From Rhizobacter terrae (lineage in GTDB: Bacteria; Pseudomonadota; Gammaproteobacteria; Burkholderiales; Burkholderiaceae_C): a stretch of DNA of 64,000 nt. Shown piece by piece: positions 27,552 through 35,471 of the stretch (its first letter is position 1; each line of letters opens with the position of its first letter). The notes beneath the pieces were generated by a model. It saw nothing but the letters and a program-made list of their open reading frames with translations. It searched no databases and had not been told where the DNA came from. The position numbers were made by a program, and so were the translations under genes. The stretch lies in contig NZ_QUSW01000001.1 of assembly GCF_003852895.1 (NCBI RefSeq), forward strand, positions 620,001 through 684,000, written 5' to 3'.

Positions 27552-28246
27552 TTCTCCAGATCGAAAGACAGGGGCACGAGCGCCCAGCCGGATGCCGGCT
27601 GGCCGTCGACGGTGTAGGGTTTGAAGCGGGCCTTCTGGATGGCGGCGGTAGCGGCTTCGTCCAGGCGAGGGAATCCGGTGGACTGGCTCACCAGCACCTG
27701 CCGCGGCAGTCCGGCTTCGTCGATGAAGACGCGCAGCACCACGCGGCCTGATTCGCTGGCGCGGCGCGAGGCGCGGGGGTACACGAGCTGCGGCGGCTCG
27801 AGGTACTGGACGGCTGATGGCGGGATGGTGCGGGCAGCGGGCGCAGGTGCGGGCGGCGTGGGTGCCGGTACGGCCACAGCCACCGGTGGTGCTGGTGGCT
27901 CGGGCGGCGGTGCGGTGAACTGTTCAGGCTGTGGCGTGGGCGTGGGAGCCGCCGTCACGATGGGCCGCTGCAGCGGCGGCGGTGCCTTGGTGACCGCAGG
28001 CGCAGGCAGCGCGGGAGGCTTCTCGGGCGCCACCATGCTCACGAAGATCGGCGCGACCTCTGCCACCGCCTCGCGGACTTCGCGCACCTGCATCAGCCCA
28101 TGGCCCAAGGCGGCATGCAGCGCGACGATGACACCCACCATCGCCCGCCGCTGGTTCGGCGTGAGCGAGTCGGCGCGCTGACCGGTGCGCGGCAGCCTCG
28201 CGGCGGGCGAAGGAGTCGACAGCAGGTGATGGGGTGCGGCAGTCAT
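27548..28246 (-). CDS. tonB: TonB energy transducer
   Basis: The 232-residue protein has a polar N-terminus of about 35 residues, one membrane helix (near MVGVIVALHAALGHGLM), a long Pro/Ala-rich periplasmic spacer (residues 70-140) and a C-terminal TonB domain with YPRASRRASESGRVVLRVFI and ARFKPYTVDGQPASGW. The domain contacts the TonB box of the receptor. It is the first gene of the operon behind the Fur box. The transmembrane His of the SHLS motif may correspond to H44 or H48 in this divergent anchor; I could not align it securely. Confidence 0.92.
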   Translation of the reverse strand: MTAAPHHLLSTPSPAARLPRTGQRADSLTPNQRRAMVGVIVALHAALGHGLMQVREVREAVAEVAPIFVSMVAPEKPPALPAPAVTKAPPPLQRPIVTAAPTPTPQPEQFTAPPPEPPAPPVAVAVPAPTPPAPAPAARTIPPSAVQYLEPPQLVYPRASRRASESGRVVLRVFIDEAGLPRQVLVSQSTGFPRLDEAATAAIQKARFKPYTVDGQPASGWALVPLSFDLEK

Positions 28247-28295
28247 GTCGGAATCGGTCAGCCCTCATCGGGACGGACCGGACTCTAACACAATT

Positions 28296-28314
28296 GATAA
28301 TCGTTCTCATTTGC
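28296..28314 (-). promoter_or_regulatory. Fur box upstream of tonB operon
   Basis: GATAATCGTTCTCATTTGC matches the 19-bp Fur consensus GATAATGATAATCATTATC at 13 of 19 positions by eye. It lies about 50 bp upstream of the tonB start in an AT-rich island that stands out from the GC-rich surroundings. Iron-dependent repression of tonB-exbB-exbD-receptor-piuC is the natural reading. Confidence 0.75.
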
Positions 28315-28454
28315 TATTGCACTTGTATTGAGTGCATGGCAAAACAGACAAACGCGACCAGCGCACAAGGCTTTGTCGATCCGTGCCGCGGCTCATTGAG
28401 AATGCGCGGCGACCGCCACCGCGGCATCTTCGTCAACCGACATCCACCGATCTC

Positions 28455-29111
28455 ATGACCACATCACGCCTGATCCCGCTGTTCATGTCCATGGCCTTCC
28501 TCAGCGCTTGCGGCGGAGGCGGCTCCGATGCCGGCACCGCGCCGACGCCCACGCCACCGGCCCCGTCGAACACCTGCAGCGCCGCAGGCGTGGCGGCGTC
28601 CAACGCGAGCACCCTCAACACCGTGTGCATGCTGACCACCCAAGGCGAGATCGTGGTGGAGCTGGAAGCGGCGAAGTCGCCCATCACCGTCGCCAACTTC
28701 CTGAAGTACGTGACGGCCAACCGCTACGACAACACGCTGTATCACCGCGTGGTCGCGGGCTTCGTGATCCAGGGCGGCGGCTACACCGCCAGCGGCGCCA
28801 GCGTCGCGACCTACGCGCCCATCACGCTCGAGAGCAACAACGGCCTGAGCAACGTCCGCGGCACCATCGCCATGGCCCGTACGAGCGATCCCAACTCGGC
28901 CACCAGCCAGTTCTTCTTCAACACCGTGGACAACAGCGCCTGCCTGGACCGCGGCAAGACGGTGTGCGACGCCACCGGCAACGGGTATGCGGTGTTCGGG
29001 CGGGTGATCTCCGGTCTGGACACCGTGGACAAGATCGCGGCCGTGTCGGTGGATGGCAACTCGCAGCCGCGCACGAATGTGGTCACGTATTGGGCCAAGC
29101 AGTTGAAGTAA
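28455..29111 (+). CDS. Cyclophilin-type peptidyl-prolyl isomerase lipoprotein
   Basis: About 218 residues. The N-terminus is a lipoprotein signal with lipobox LSAC (C19) followed by a Gly/Ser/Pro-rich linker. The rest is a bacterial cyclophilin domain: ITVANFLKYV, YHRVVAGFVIQGGGY, GTIAMARTSDPNSATSQFFF and GYAVFGRVISGLD. It likely speeds prolyl isomerisation in the periplasm from a membrane anchor. An insertion with two Cys (SACLDRGKTVCDATGN, residues ~167-182) sits before the GYAVFG strand, perhaps a disulfide loop. ATG 28455 places the lipobox correctly. It is divergent from tonB. Confidence 0.88.
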   Translation: MTTSRLIPLFMSMAFLSACGGGGSDAGTAPTPTPPAPSNTCSAAGVAASNASTLNTVCMLTTQGEIVVELEAAKSPITVANFLKYVTANRYDNTLYHRVVAGFVIQGGGYTASGASVATYAPITLESNNGLSNVRGTIAMARTSDPNSATSQFFFNTVDNSACLDRGKTVCDATGNGYAVFGRVISGLDTVDKIAAVSVDGNSQPRTNVVTYWAKQLK

Positions 29112-29132
29112 GGCCAATGAAGCAAGCCCATC

Positions 29133-29189
29133 GTCATCAGACAACTTTCGTTGCAAACGCTAGGTGTTTCCACCGTCTTGTCTGATGAC
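29133..29189. promoter_or_regulatory. Paired 12-bp inverted elements upstream of the alginate-lyase-like gene
   Basis: GTCATCAGACAA (29133-29144) and its exact complement TTGTCTGATGAC (29178-29189) are separated by 33 bp. Each copy is itself a partial palindrome of the form GTC-N4-GAC, reminiscent of operators of the FadR branch of GntR regulators. The surrounding 29112-29455 holds no gene, so this may be the control region of the downstream lyase or a terminator for the isomerase gene. No GntR gene is present in the window. Confidence 0.4.
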
Positions 29190-29455
29190 CGTGCGTGATT
29201 CAATCTCACGCCATGGGACCGCTTCCACGATGCATGGAGCGGCCCAGCGAACAGACCTCGCCCAGAACCCGACGGCACGTCGACGCGAGGTCGGAGGAGC
29301 CACGCCGGCCCGTGCGCGCAAGCGCCTGCGGGCGGCTGGACGGTTGGGATCACACCTGAGGATGTTCACGAGCGTGTCCACGCTCGCCGCCGGTGTGCCC
29401 GAACCATCCGCGGCCCCTCGCCACCACCTTCGTGAGACGAGTGAGGAGAACACCG

Positions 29456-30652
29456 ATGAGCTTCCAACACACCCCTGCCGCGCGCCGCCTGCGCTGGGCG
29501 CTGGCCCCTGTCACCCTGGCCCTGTTGTCTGCCTGCGGTGGCGGCGGCAGCGACGATGCCACCAGCGACGCCATGTCCGCATCCGCCAGCGACGGCGTCC
29601 GCCGCGCACAGGCCGTGGTGCCATCGACATTCCGCCACCCCGGCATCTTCGCGACGCAAGCGAGGCTGGACAGCTTCAAGGCGGCACAGAATTCGCCCAA
29701 CCCGAGCGTGATGAAGATCGGCTACCAGGCCGTGACCAGCGATGCGCGCAGCGAGCACACCTACCCGCACAAGGCGCTGTCCAACGTGGAGGTGGTGGGC
29801 AGCGCCATCGGCGACCAGGAGAAGCGCTTCAAGGACGATGCGCAGGCCGCCTACCTGAACGCGCTGCGCTGGGTGAAGACCGGTGACGCGCGGCACCGTG
29901 ACAAGGCGGTGGCCATCCTCAACGACTGGGGGCGCACCTTCCGCACGTTCTCGGTGGCCTCGGGCACGAATGCGGCGCAGGTGCAGCTGGAAGCGGCGTG
30001 GATGCTCCCGGTGTGGGTGAGCGCGGCGGAGATCATCCGCCACTACAACAACGGCGAGGCCGGCTGGTCGCAGGCCGACATCAACACCTTCAACGGCTTC
30101 GTGGACCGGCTCTACAACCAGGCCGAGCAGGCGCGCACCCGCGTCAACAACTGGGCGGTGTCTGCAGGTCTGGCGATGATGGCCGCGGGCGTCTACCAGA
30201 ACAACACCTCGCGCTACTCGGCCGGGCTTCAGCGCATCACCGAGATGATCCCGCTGTCGGTGTTCTCCAGTGGCGAGGTCAACGAGCTGAAGGCGCGAGA
30301 CTGCACGCATCCGCAATACAACCTCGAAGGCCTGGCGCAAGCGGCGGAGATGGCAGTGATCCAGGCCGGCGACACCTCGGTGTGGATGTGGACGGGCTCC
30401 GGCGAGACGACGCCGCGCCTGGCCAAGGGGCTGGAGTACATGGCCAAGTCGCTGATGAACGGCAGCGGCGTGCGCAACTGCCAGGGGCAGCACCTGGAGG
30501 CGGGGTACATGGACATCGCGGTGAACGGCTACATGAACCGCGGCGTGGCAATTCCGAACTTCCAGCAGTTGGCCAAGCAGCGCAGGCCGGACGCGGGGTC
30601 GATGCAGTTCCTGGGGTGGACGACGGCCACGCACGGGCGGGATGACTACTGA
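29456..30652 (+). CDS. Alginate-lyase-family lipoprotein
   Basis: About 398 residues. Lipobox LLSAC with C27, then a Gly/Ser linker and an all-helical (alpha/alpha-toroid) domain of the alginate lyase family. FRHPGIFATQARLD starts the domain, followed by ALRWVKTGDARHRDKAVAILNDW, the NNWAVSAG helix and THPQYNLEGLAQAAEMA. Enzymes of this fold cleave uronate polysaccharides by beta-elimination; substrate and activity are not proven. ATG 29456 follows GAGGAGAACACC. Upstream are paired 12-bp inverted elements. The other carbohydrate-active candidate in the window (33190-35229) is 2.5 kb away. Confidence 0.8.
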   Translation: MSFQHTPAARRLRWALAPVTLALLSACGGGGSDDATSDAMSASASDGVRRAQAVVPSTFRHPGIFATQARLDSFKAAQNSPNPSVMKIGYQAVTSDARSEHTYPHKALSNVEVVGSAIGDQEKRFKDDAQAAYLNALRWVKTGDARHRDKAVAILNDWGRTFRTFSVASGTNAAQVQLEAAWMLPVWVSAAEIIRHYNNGEAGWSQADINTFNGFVDRLYNQAEQARTRVNNWAVSAGLAMMAAGVYQNNTSRYSAGLQRITEMIPLSVFSSGEVNELKARDCTHPQYNLEGLAQAAEMAVIQAGDTSVWMWTGSGETTPRLAKGLEYMAKSLMNGSGVRNCQGQHLEAGYMDIAVNGYMNRGVAIPNFQQLAKQRRPDAGSMQFLGWTTATHGRDDY

Positions 30653-30658
30653 GCCGCG

Positions 30659-31504
30659 ATGACACGGATGCAGCCATCGCGGCTGCATCCGTCTTCTGGT
30701 AGCGTCTCCACCACGAACGTTGCCGACAGCATTTCATTGAGCCCGAACTTTCACCGTCCTTCCCTGCGTCCGGCAGTGGCCGAGGTGTACGAGACATTCC
30801 GCCGCCACGCAGCGCCGAGCTTCCCTTTGGATGTCTGCCTGATGTGCTGCGTCTCAGAGGAGGTCGAACGAGCGTTGCGCGAATGGCCCCTGGAACAGAT
30901 CACCGCCCGGCATCTCTACGAATACAACGGCTCGGCCAAGGGCATCGTTCAACCTGTGCAGGAGGTGAAGCACCTCCTGCCCCGCATGCTCGATCTGCTG
31001 TCCGAGGGTGAGGAGATTCATCACTCCATCGAACTGTCCCTCATCAGACTCGGGCTGTGCCCGGAAGGCAGCTGGAACGACGCCGAGCGGCGCGTGCTCG
31101 ACCGCTTCGCGCTCGCCTACTTCGCCCTCATCCTGCACGGCGAACGCCGATGGCACGAGGAACCGTTGAGTGTCCTGTTGATGTTCCACATCGGTGGATT
31201 TGCGGTCCAGCCCCTGCTCGACCTTTGGTTGCAAAGCGAAGATCCCGTGTCTACCGTGCAATTCGTGACTGGGACCTACTGGGATTTCTGGGAGGATCGC
31301 AAATACCGCAATGCTTTCGCCTCGGACCGCCATGCCTTTCAAGCGCAGCTCCAGGCATGGATGCTCGACCCAGTCCATCGGCAACGCTTTGCTTCGAAGA
31401 TGCTGACACCGGCATTCCAGGCCTTGGCAGACGTTCAACCGCCGATCGGACACATGCCGTTTCTCATGATGGCCGAGGGCGTTTTCGACCAGTTGACGCA
31501 GTAG
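30659..31504 (+). CDS. Hypothetical protein with CxxCC motif
   Basis: Up to 281 residues, start uncertain: ATG 30659 is the first start, but the first ~30 residues are low-complexity and a TTG at 30737 could be used instead. PSFPLDVCLMCCVSEEVERA carries C60, C63 and C64, possibly a metal or redox site. The rest is predicted mostly helical, with many Trp/Phe (for example GTYWDFWEDRKYRNAFASDR). I recognise no domain. It follows the lyase gene by 6 bp but may be independent. The sequence looks cytoplasmic. Confidence 0.6.
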   Translation: MTRMQPSRLHPSSGSVSTTNVADSISLSPNFHRPSLRPAVAEVYETFRRHAAPSFPLDVCLMCCVSEEVERALREWPLEQITARHLYEYNGSAKGIVQPVQEVKHLLPRMLDLLSEGEEIHHSIELSLIRLGLCPEGSWNDAERRVLDRFALAYFALILHGERRWHEEPLSVLLMFHIGGFAVQPLLDLWLQSEDPVSTVQFVTGTYWDFWEDRKYRNAFASDRHAFQAQLQAWMLDPVHRQRFASKMLTPAFQALADVQPPIGHMPFLMMAEGVFDQLTQ

Positions 31505-31660
31505 TCCATATGTCCGCGCTTGTGCAGCGCAGCGGCTATGCGCGGGTCCATGGCACGACGCCGCCGATCTTCAGCCTTGAACCTGTCGATCTGGTGCGTC
31601 ACAAACTCGTCCCTCCAAGAGCCTGAGCGTCTTCCCCTCCACATCTTCTCCACTATCACC

Positions 31661-31960
31661 TTGCGCTACCTCACCTTCACCCTCAGCGAAGACACCGACG
31701 GCATCAGCACCCTGGACGCCATGGCTTCCACCCGCCCGGAAAGCCATGCCGAGGTGATGCGCGAGGTCCAGAACATCCTCGATTGGGCGCACCGCCGCTT
31801 TCCGGACCGGCACGGCCCCATCGAAGACGGCATGGCCTGGAACCACGACCTGCTCGTGCAGGAAGAGGATGGCGGCTGGCACACCGTCACCCTCTCCCTC
31901 GCGGGATCTCCTCAGTTCATCGACGCATTCGCCGCCGAGTTCGGCGACGCGATGGACTGA
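31661..31960 (+). CDS. Small hypothetical protein
   Basis: About 99 residues from a proposed TTG start (RYLTFTLSEDTDGISTLDAM...). The frame is open upstream to 31520, but that part is Arg/Ser-rich and does not look like protein. The C-terminal part, GMAWNHDLLVQEEDGGWHTV then SLAGSPQFIDAFAAEF, has the even alternation of a small alpha/beta protein. I cannot name a family. It ends one base before the stop of the convergent SDR gene. No ribosome-binding site is strong. Confidence 0.55.
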   Translation: MRYLTFTLSEDTDGISTLDAMASTRPESHAEVMREVQNILDWAHRRFPDRHGPIEDGMAWNHDLLVQEEDGGWHTVTLSLAGSPQFIDAFAAEFGDAMD

Positions 31961-31961
31961 C

Positions 31962-32711
31962 TCAGCGCATCCCGCCGCTGGTCAGCAGCGTTTCGCCCGT
32001 CAGCCACTTCGCATCGTCAGACGCCAGGAACACCGCCACCGGCGCGATGTCGTCCACCTGGCCCGTGCGGCCCAGTGGCGTCTGGCCGACGAAATGGGAC
32101 TCCATCTCCGAGCCGATGGCGCCGAACGAGCGGGTGCCTTCGGTCTCCACCAGGCCCGGGTTGATCGCGTTGACGCGGATCTTCCTTGGCCCGAACTCGC
32201 GTGCCCACACGCCCGTCAACGCGTCGACCGCGCCCTTGGTGCCCGAGTACACACCGGAGTTCGGCGGCGTGATGCGCGTGACGCCCGAGCTCACGTTGAT
32301 GATGCTGGCGCCTTCCTTCAAATGAGGCAGCGCCGCCTGCGTGACGAGAATGGGGCCCAGCACGTTGACGTCGAACTGGCGATGGAAGTGCTCTTCGGTC
32401 ACTTCCTCCAACGGCAGGAACTCATAGACGCCCGAGTTGTTGACCACGACGTCCAGCCTGCCGAAGTGCTCGACGGCCGCGGCCACCAGCGCCTTGGCTT
32501 GCGCAGCCTTGGAGACATCGCCTCCTACCGCCACCGCCTTGCCGCCGGCGGCGGTGATCTCGCCAACCACCTTGTCGGCCCCTTCACGACTGCTCGCGAA
32601 GTTGACCACGACCGAGGCGCCTTCGGCCGCCAATGCGCGGGCGATGCCCGCGCCAATGCCCTTGGATGCGCCGGTGACGAGCGCGACCTTGCCTGTGAGT
32701 TTGTTGCTCAT
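31962..32711 (-). CDS. SDR-family oxidoreductase (3-oxoacyl-ACP-reductase-like)
   Basis: The 249-residue protein is a classical short-chain dehydrogenase: cofactor motif TGASKGIGAG (residues 14-23), NNSG, a catalytic Ser in INVSSG, and Y-x-x-x-K in GVYSGTKGAV. The last residues, WLTGETLLTSGGMR, resemble the usual C-terminal substrate-loop end with GG. An acidic residue after the second strand is lacking (VVNFASSREGAD), so NADP is the likelier cofactor. Substrate unknown. It has no operon partner: 478 bp upstream are empty. Confidence 0.85.
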   Translation of the reverse strand: MSNKLTGKVALVTGASKGIGAGIARALAAEGASVVVNFASSREGADKVVGEITAAGGKAVAVGGDVSKAAQAKALVAAAVEHFGRLDVVVNNSGVYEFLPLEEVTEEHFHRQFDVNVLGPILVTQAALPHLKEGASIINVSSGVTRITPPNSGVYSGTKGAVDALTGVWAREFGPRKIRVNAINPGLVETEGTRSFGAIGSEMESHFVGQTPLGRTGQVDDIAPVAVFLASDDAKWLTGETLLTSGGMR

Positions 32712-33189
32712 GTGATGTGTGTCCGAAGTTGAGATTTGCCCGGAGCCGGCAGCAGCACCCCGCAGCGCACCGCCCCGAAAGGCCGCTGGGTGGAAGGCAG
32801 GTGTTCTGGGCCTGTCTTCGTTCGTGGCCCTGACGCATGCGTCGGGGCGTACTGCGAATGGTGGAGATGAAGGCCGCGGTTGATAAGACGGCTGGGATGA
32901 GGAGGTGTGGCTCGCTGATTGCAACAATCATCGGACCCCACTCCATGAATCGACCCCTCGCAGTCGTACCCTTCAAGCGTGGTACCACTATCCGATCGAC
33001 GAGTCGCAGGAGCAGCCTCAGCATGAGCCGCTGCAGACGGACATCTAACGTTCGTGTTGCTTGATGGGCTGTCTCAATGAAAGGACACGCACGCACAACG
33101 CCATGGGCTCGCAAGCCGCACTGCCGTCAACGCAGACCGCCCGCGTCGGCATCGGGTGCCGACGTGGGCAGAACTTGTGATGCGCCCCT
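32712..33189. other. 478-bp intergenic region
   Basis: No convincing gene on either strand. It contains a perfect 12-bp palindrome GACGCATGCGTC at 32832-32843 and a 7-bp-arm hairpin GTCGGCA/TGCCGAC at 33145-33163. The hairpin lies just past the stop of the leftward lipoprotein gene and could be a weak terminator, though no T-run follows. The SDR promoter must lie in the left part. Confidence 0.5.
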
Positions 33190-35229
33190 CTACTGGGCCA
33201 GCACCGTCGCCGTCAGATCACGGCACCCCTCCCACCAGCAACCGATGCTGTCCCGATACGGCAGCAGCGTCTGCCACTTCGGGCTCACGGCATCGCTGTC
33301 GAACAGCGTCTCCTTCAGGCCCCACGCGCCCCACTGGCTGTAGGCCGACACGAAGTTGAAGGCCGCGAACACCTGGCCTTTGTTGCCCTGCGGGCCCGCG
33401 GCCATCCAGTCGTCCATCATGGTGGTGTAGGCACGCCCCATCAAGGCATGGTGGCTCGCATTGCTGAACAGCTGCGTCCACGCCTTGACGAACTGGGCAC
33501 CCTTGTCCTGGCAGGCCTTGAGCGCATCGCCCGACAGACCCCCGCAGTCGCGGTACAGGTTCACGAGGTGCTGGCCACCTTCATAGGCATACAACGGCTT
33601 CTTGCCGGCCAGAGCCTTCCTGTAGTCGTCCATCCAGCCTCGGGCTTCCATCAGGGCACCGTTCTTCTGCTCCTGCCCGGTCTTGCCCGCGGCATACAGC
33701 GGCGGAACCACCACGTTGTCGTTGGCGTCCTTGGCGCGGATCTCCTCGAACAGCTTGCCGATGCCGCCATCGGGCTGGGTGAACCAGTTGCTGGCGATGT
33801 AGTCCTGCCGCGCATTGCCGTCGGCGATGTACACGCCGAAGTACGGTGCGATGGCCACCACGTCGATGCTCTGCTCGCAAGCGTGCCCGATGATCGGCGC
33901 ACCCTTGGGGCAAGGCAGGCTGACGTTGAGGACGTTCCAACTGCCGCCGCTGGCCTGCGCATTCAGCACGCACTTCACGCGGCCGGCGTCCGAACCGAAC
34001 TCGGCCTTGACGATGTCGCAGACCTGCGCCAAGCGCATGGCGTGGTAGTTCAGCACCCATTCGTGCTTGCTCTGCCCCTTCTTCGGATCGGGCACGCCCC
34101 ACAGGCCCACTGCCTTGTCATACATCGAGTTGTACTGGCGGAACTGCCCGTTCCACGGCTCGTTGTTGTACTCGACGAGCACCTGCGACTGCGTGTCCAG
34201 CTGGGACTTCAGCAACTTGCCGGCGTTGTGGACATAGTCGTCCGTGGCTTCGGTCGGGATGTTGACCCACGCATCCGCCTGCACCGCGTTGGCCAGCGAC
34301 ACCATGGCCGCGAGCGGAACGCCGTACTTTCCGGTCCAGGTCGCGTCGGCCTTCTTGGGCCTGTCAGCCCAGTTCGCCAGGGTCGAGTCGTTGGTGTGGC
34401 CCCAGTCCATGAACCGCAGTGCACGCATGCCGTTCAGGTGGGCACGGAAGGTGGGGTACCAGGCCTGCGTCTGCGCCAGCGTCTCGAAGTTGATGAAGCT
34501 GTTGCCGCTGCCCGTGCAGTCCGCCGCCTTGCCGACCACCACCAGCTTGGCGCTGCTGCACACGCCACCGGGCGGATAGACGCGGATGTTGCGGATGTAG
34601 TCCGACGCGACCGTGCTCCTGATGCGAATGAAGAACGCGCTGTCGGGCTTGTTGAATACCTCCACCTGCACCCGGTGGTCATCGAGGCGCGTGACCGCCC
34701 CGCCCGATTGGAATTCGATGTCGCCCTTCCCGTCGTACACGACGGTGTAGGTGCCAGCGGGATGCGCTCCACCGTCGCCCTGGAACACCAGCGACGTCAC
34801 CATGTGGTACTTCACGTTGGGGTCGTCCACCGACGGAATGCTGCGCACCCAGCCGTTCTCGTCCAGGTCCAGCTTCGCCTCCTCCAGCGTGTCCCAGGCG
34901 CTCTTGCCCTGGTCCTTGTCCGCCTGGTTGAAGGTGCAGCTGCCCGGGTCGTACGGGGTGTTGACGGCGTCGCACGAGGTGACCCAGGTGCTGGCGCGCT
35001 TGAACTGGTCGATGGTGGGCAGGTCGGTGGACCAGTACTCCAGGCTGGACAGGTTGACGGCCAGGCCGCTGAAGCGCCTGGGGTTGGCCGCGACCGCGGC
35101 CGCCTGAGAGACCGCCTCCTGCGCCCGGACCTGGCTGCCGGGCTGCTGTGCTTCTCCTCCTCCGCACCCATGCAGGCCGAGAACGGCCAGGGGCAGGATC
35201 AGCCACCCGAGGGCACGTGCTGATGCCAT
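33190..35229 (-). CDS. Large exported lipoprotein with a clan GH-A-like (beta/alpha)8 domain
   Basis: 679 residues. Lipobox LGLHGC (C22) with Gly-rich start. After a ~200-residue N-terminal beta-rich part (EYWSTDLPTIDQFK, then GTYTVVYDGKGDIEFQSGG), the region from about 250 reads like a TIM-barrel glycosidase. MRALRFMDWGHTN, then LVEYNNEPWNG with NEP acid/base candidate E357, and PLYAYEGGQH with nucleophile candidate E550 match the strand-4 and strand-7 pattern of clan GH-A. Many Cys suggest disulfides. I recognise similar proteins only as putative cellulose-binding or hypothetical secreted proteins. ATG 35229 follows GGAGGTTCACC. Catalysis is inference. Confidence 0.65.
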   Translation of the reverse strand: MASARALGWLILPLAVLGLHGCGGGEAQQPGSQVRAQEAVSQAAAVAANPRRFSGLAVNLSSLEYWSTDLPTIDQFKRASTWVTSCDAVNTPYDPGSCTFNQADKDQGKSAWDTLEEAKLDLDENGWVRSIPSVDDPNVKYHMVTSLVFQGDGGAHPAGTYTVVYDGKGDIEFQSGGAVTRLDDHRVQVEVFNKPDSAFFIRIRSTVASDYIRNIRVYPPGGVCSSAKLVVVGKAADCTGSGNSFINFETLAQTQAWYPTFRAHLNGMRALRFMDWGHTNDSTLANWADRPKKADATWTGKYGVPLAAMVSLANAVQADAWVNIPTEATDDYVHNAGKLLKSQLDTQSQVLVEYNNEPWNGQFRQYNSMYDKAVGLWGVPDPKKGQSKHEWVLNYHAMRLAQVCDIVKAEFGSDAGRVKCVLNAQASGGSWNVLNVSLPCPKGAPIIGHACEQSIDVVAIAPYFGVYIADGNARQDYIASNWFTQPDGGIGKLFEEIRAKDANDNVVVPPLYAAGKTGQEQKNGALMEARGWMDDYRKALAGKKPLYAYEGGQHLVNLYRDCGGLSGDALKACQDKGAQFVKAWTQLFSNASHHALMGRAYTTMMDDWMAAGPQGNKGQVFAAFNFVSAYSQWGAWGLKETLFDSDAVSPKWQTLLPYRDSIGCWWEGCRDLTATVLAQ

Positions 35230-35471
35230 GGTGAACCTCCGATTGTTTGTTGTGGTGGCGGCACCTTAGCGGCCGCTTCCGCAGCAGCAAGACCCACTCC
35301 AGCCAAGCGCAGGATCGGCCCGGTGAACGGTCGATCCAGACCCTTGGGCGGAAACCCACGACGGCCGTGCGCGCGCTGTCCGCACCCGTCACCCACAGAT
35401 GGACAAAATCGCCATCCCCAGATGTCGATTTCGGGCATCCTGATTCGTCGACTGCCGAGAGGACAGATTCC

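Noticed and set aside
32832-32843. 12-bp palindrome GACGCATGCGTC as an operator of the SDR gene
   Set aside because: A single GC-rich palindrome over 100 bp from the gene with no regulator nearby; chance occurrence is plausible.
33145-33163. Hairpin GTCGGCA/TGCCGAC as an intrinsic terminator
   Set aside because: No T-run follows on the relevant strand; kept only as a remark in the intergenic entry.
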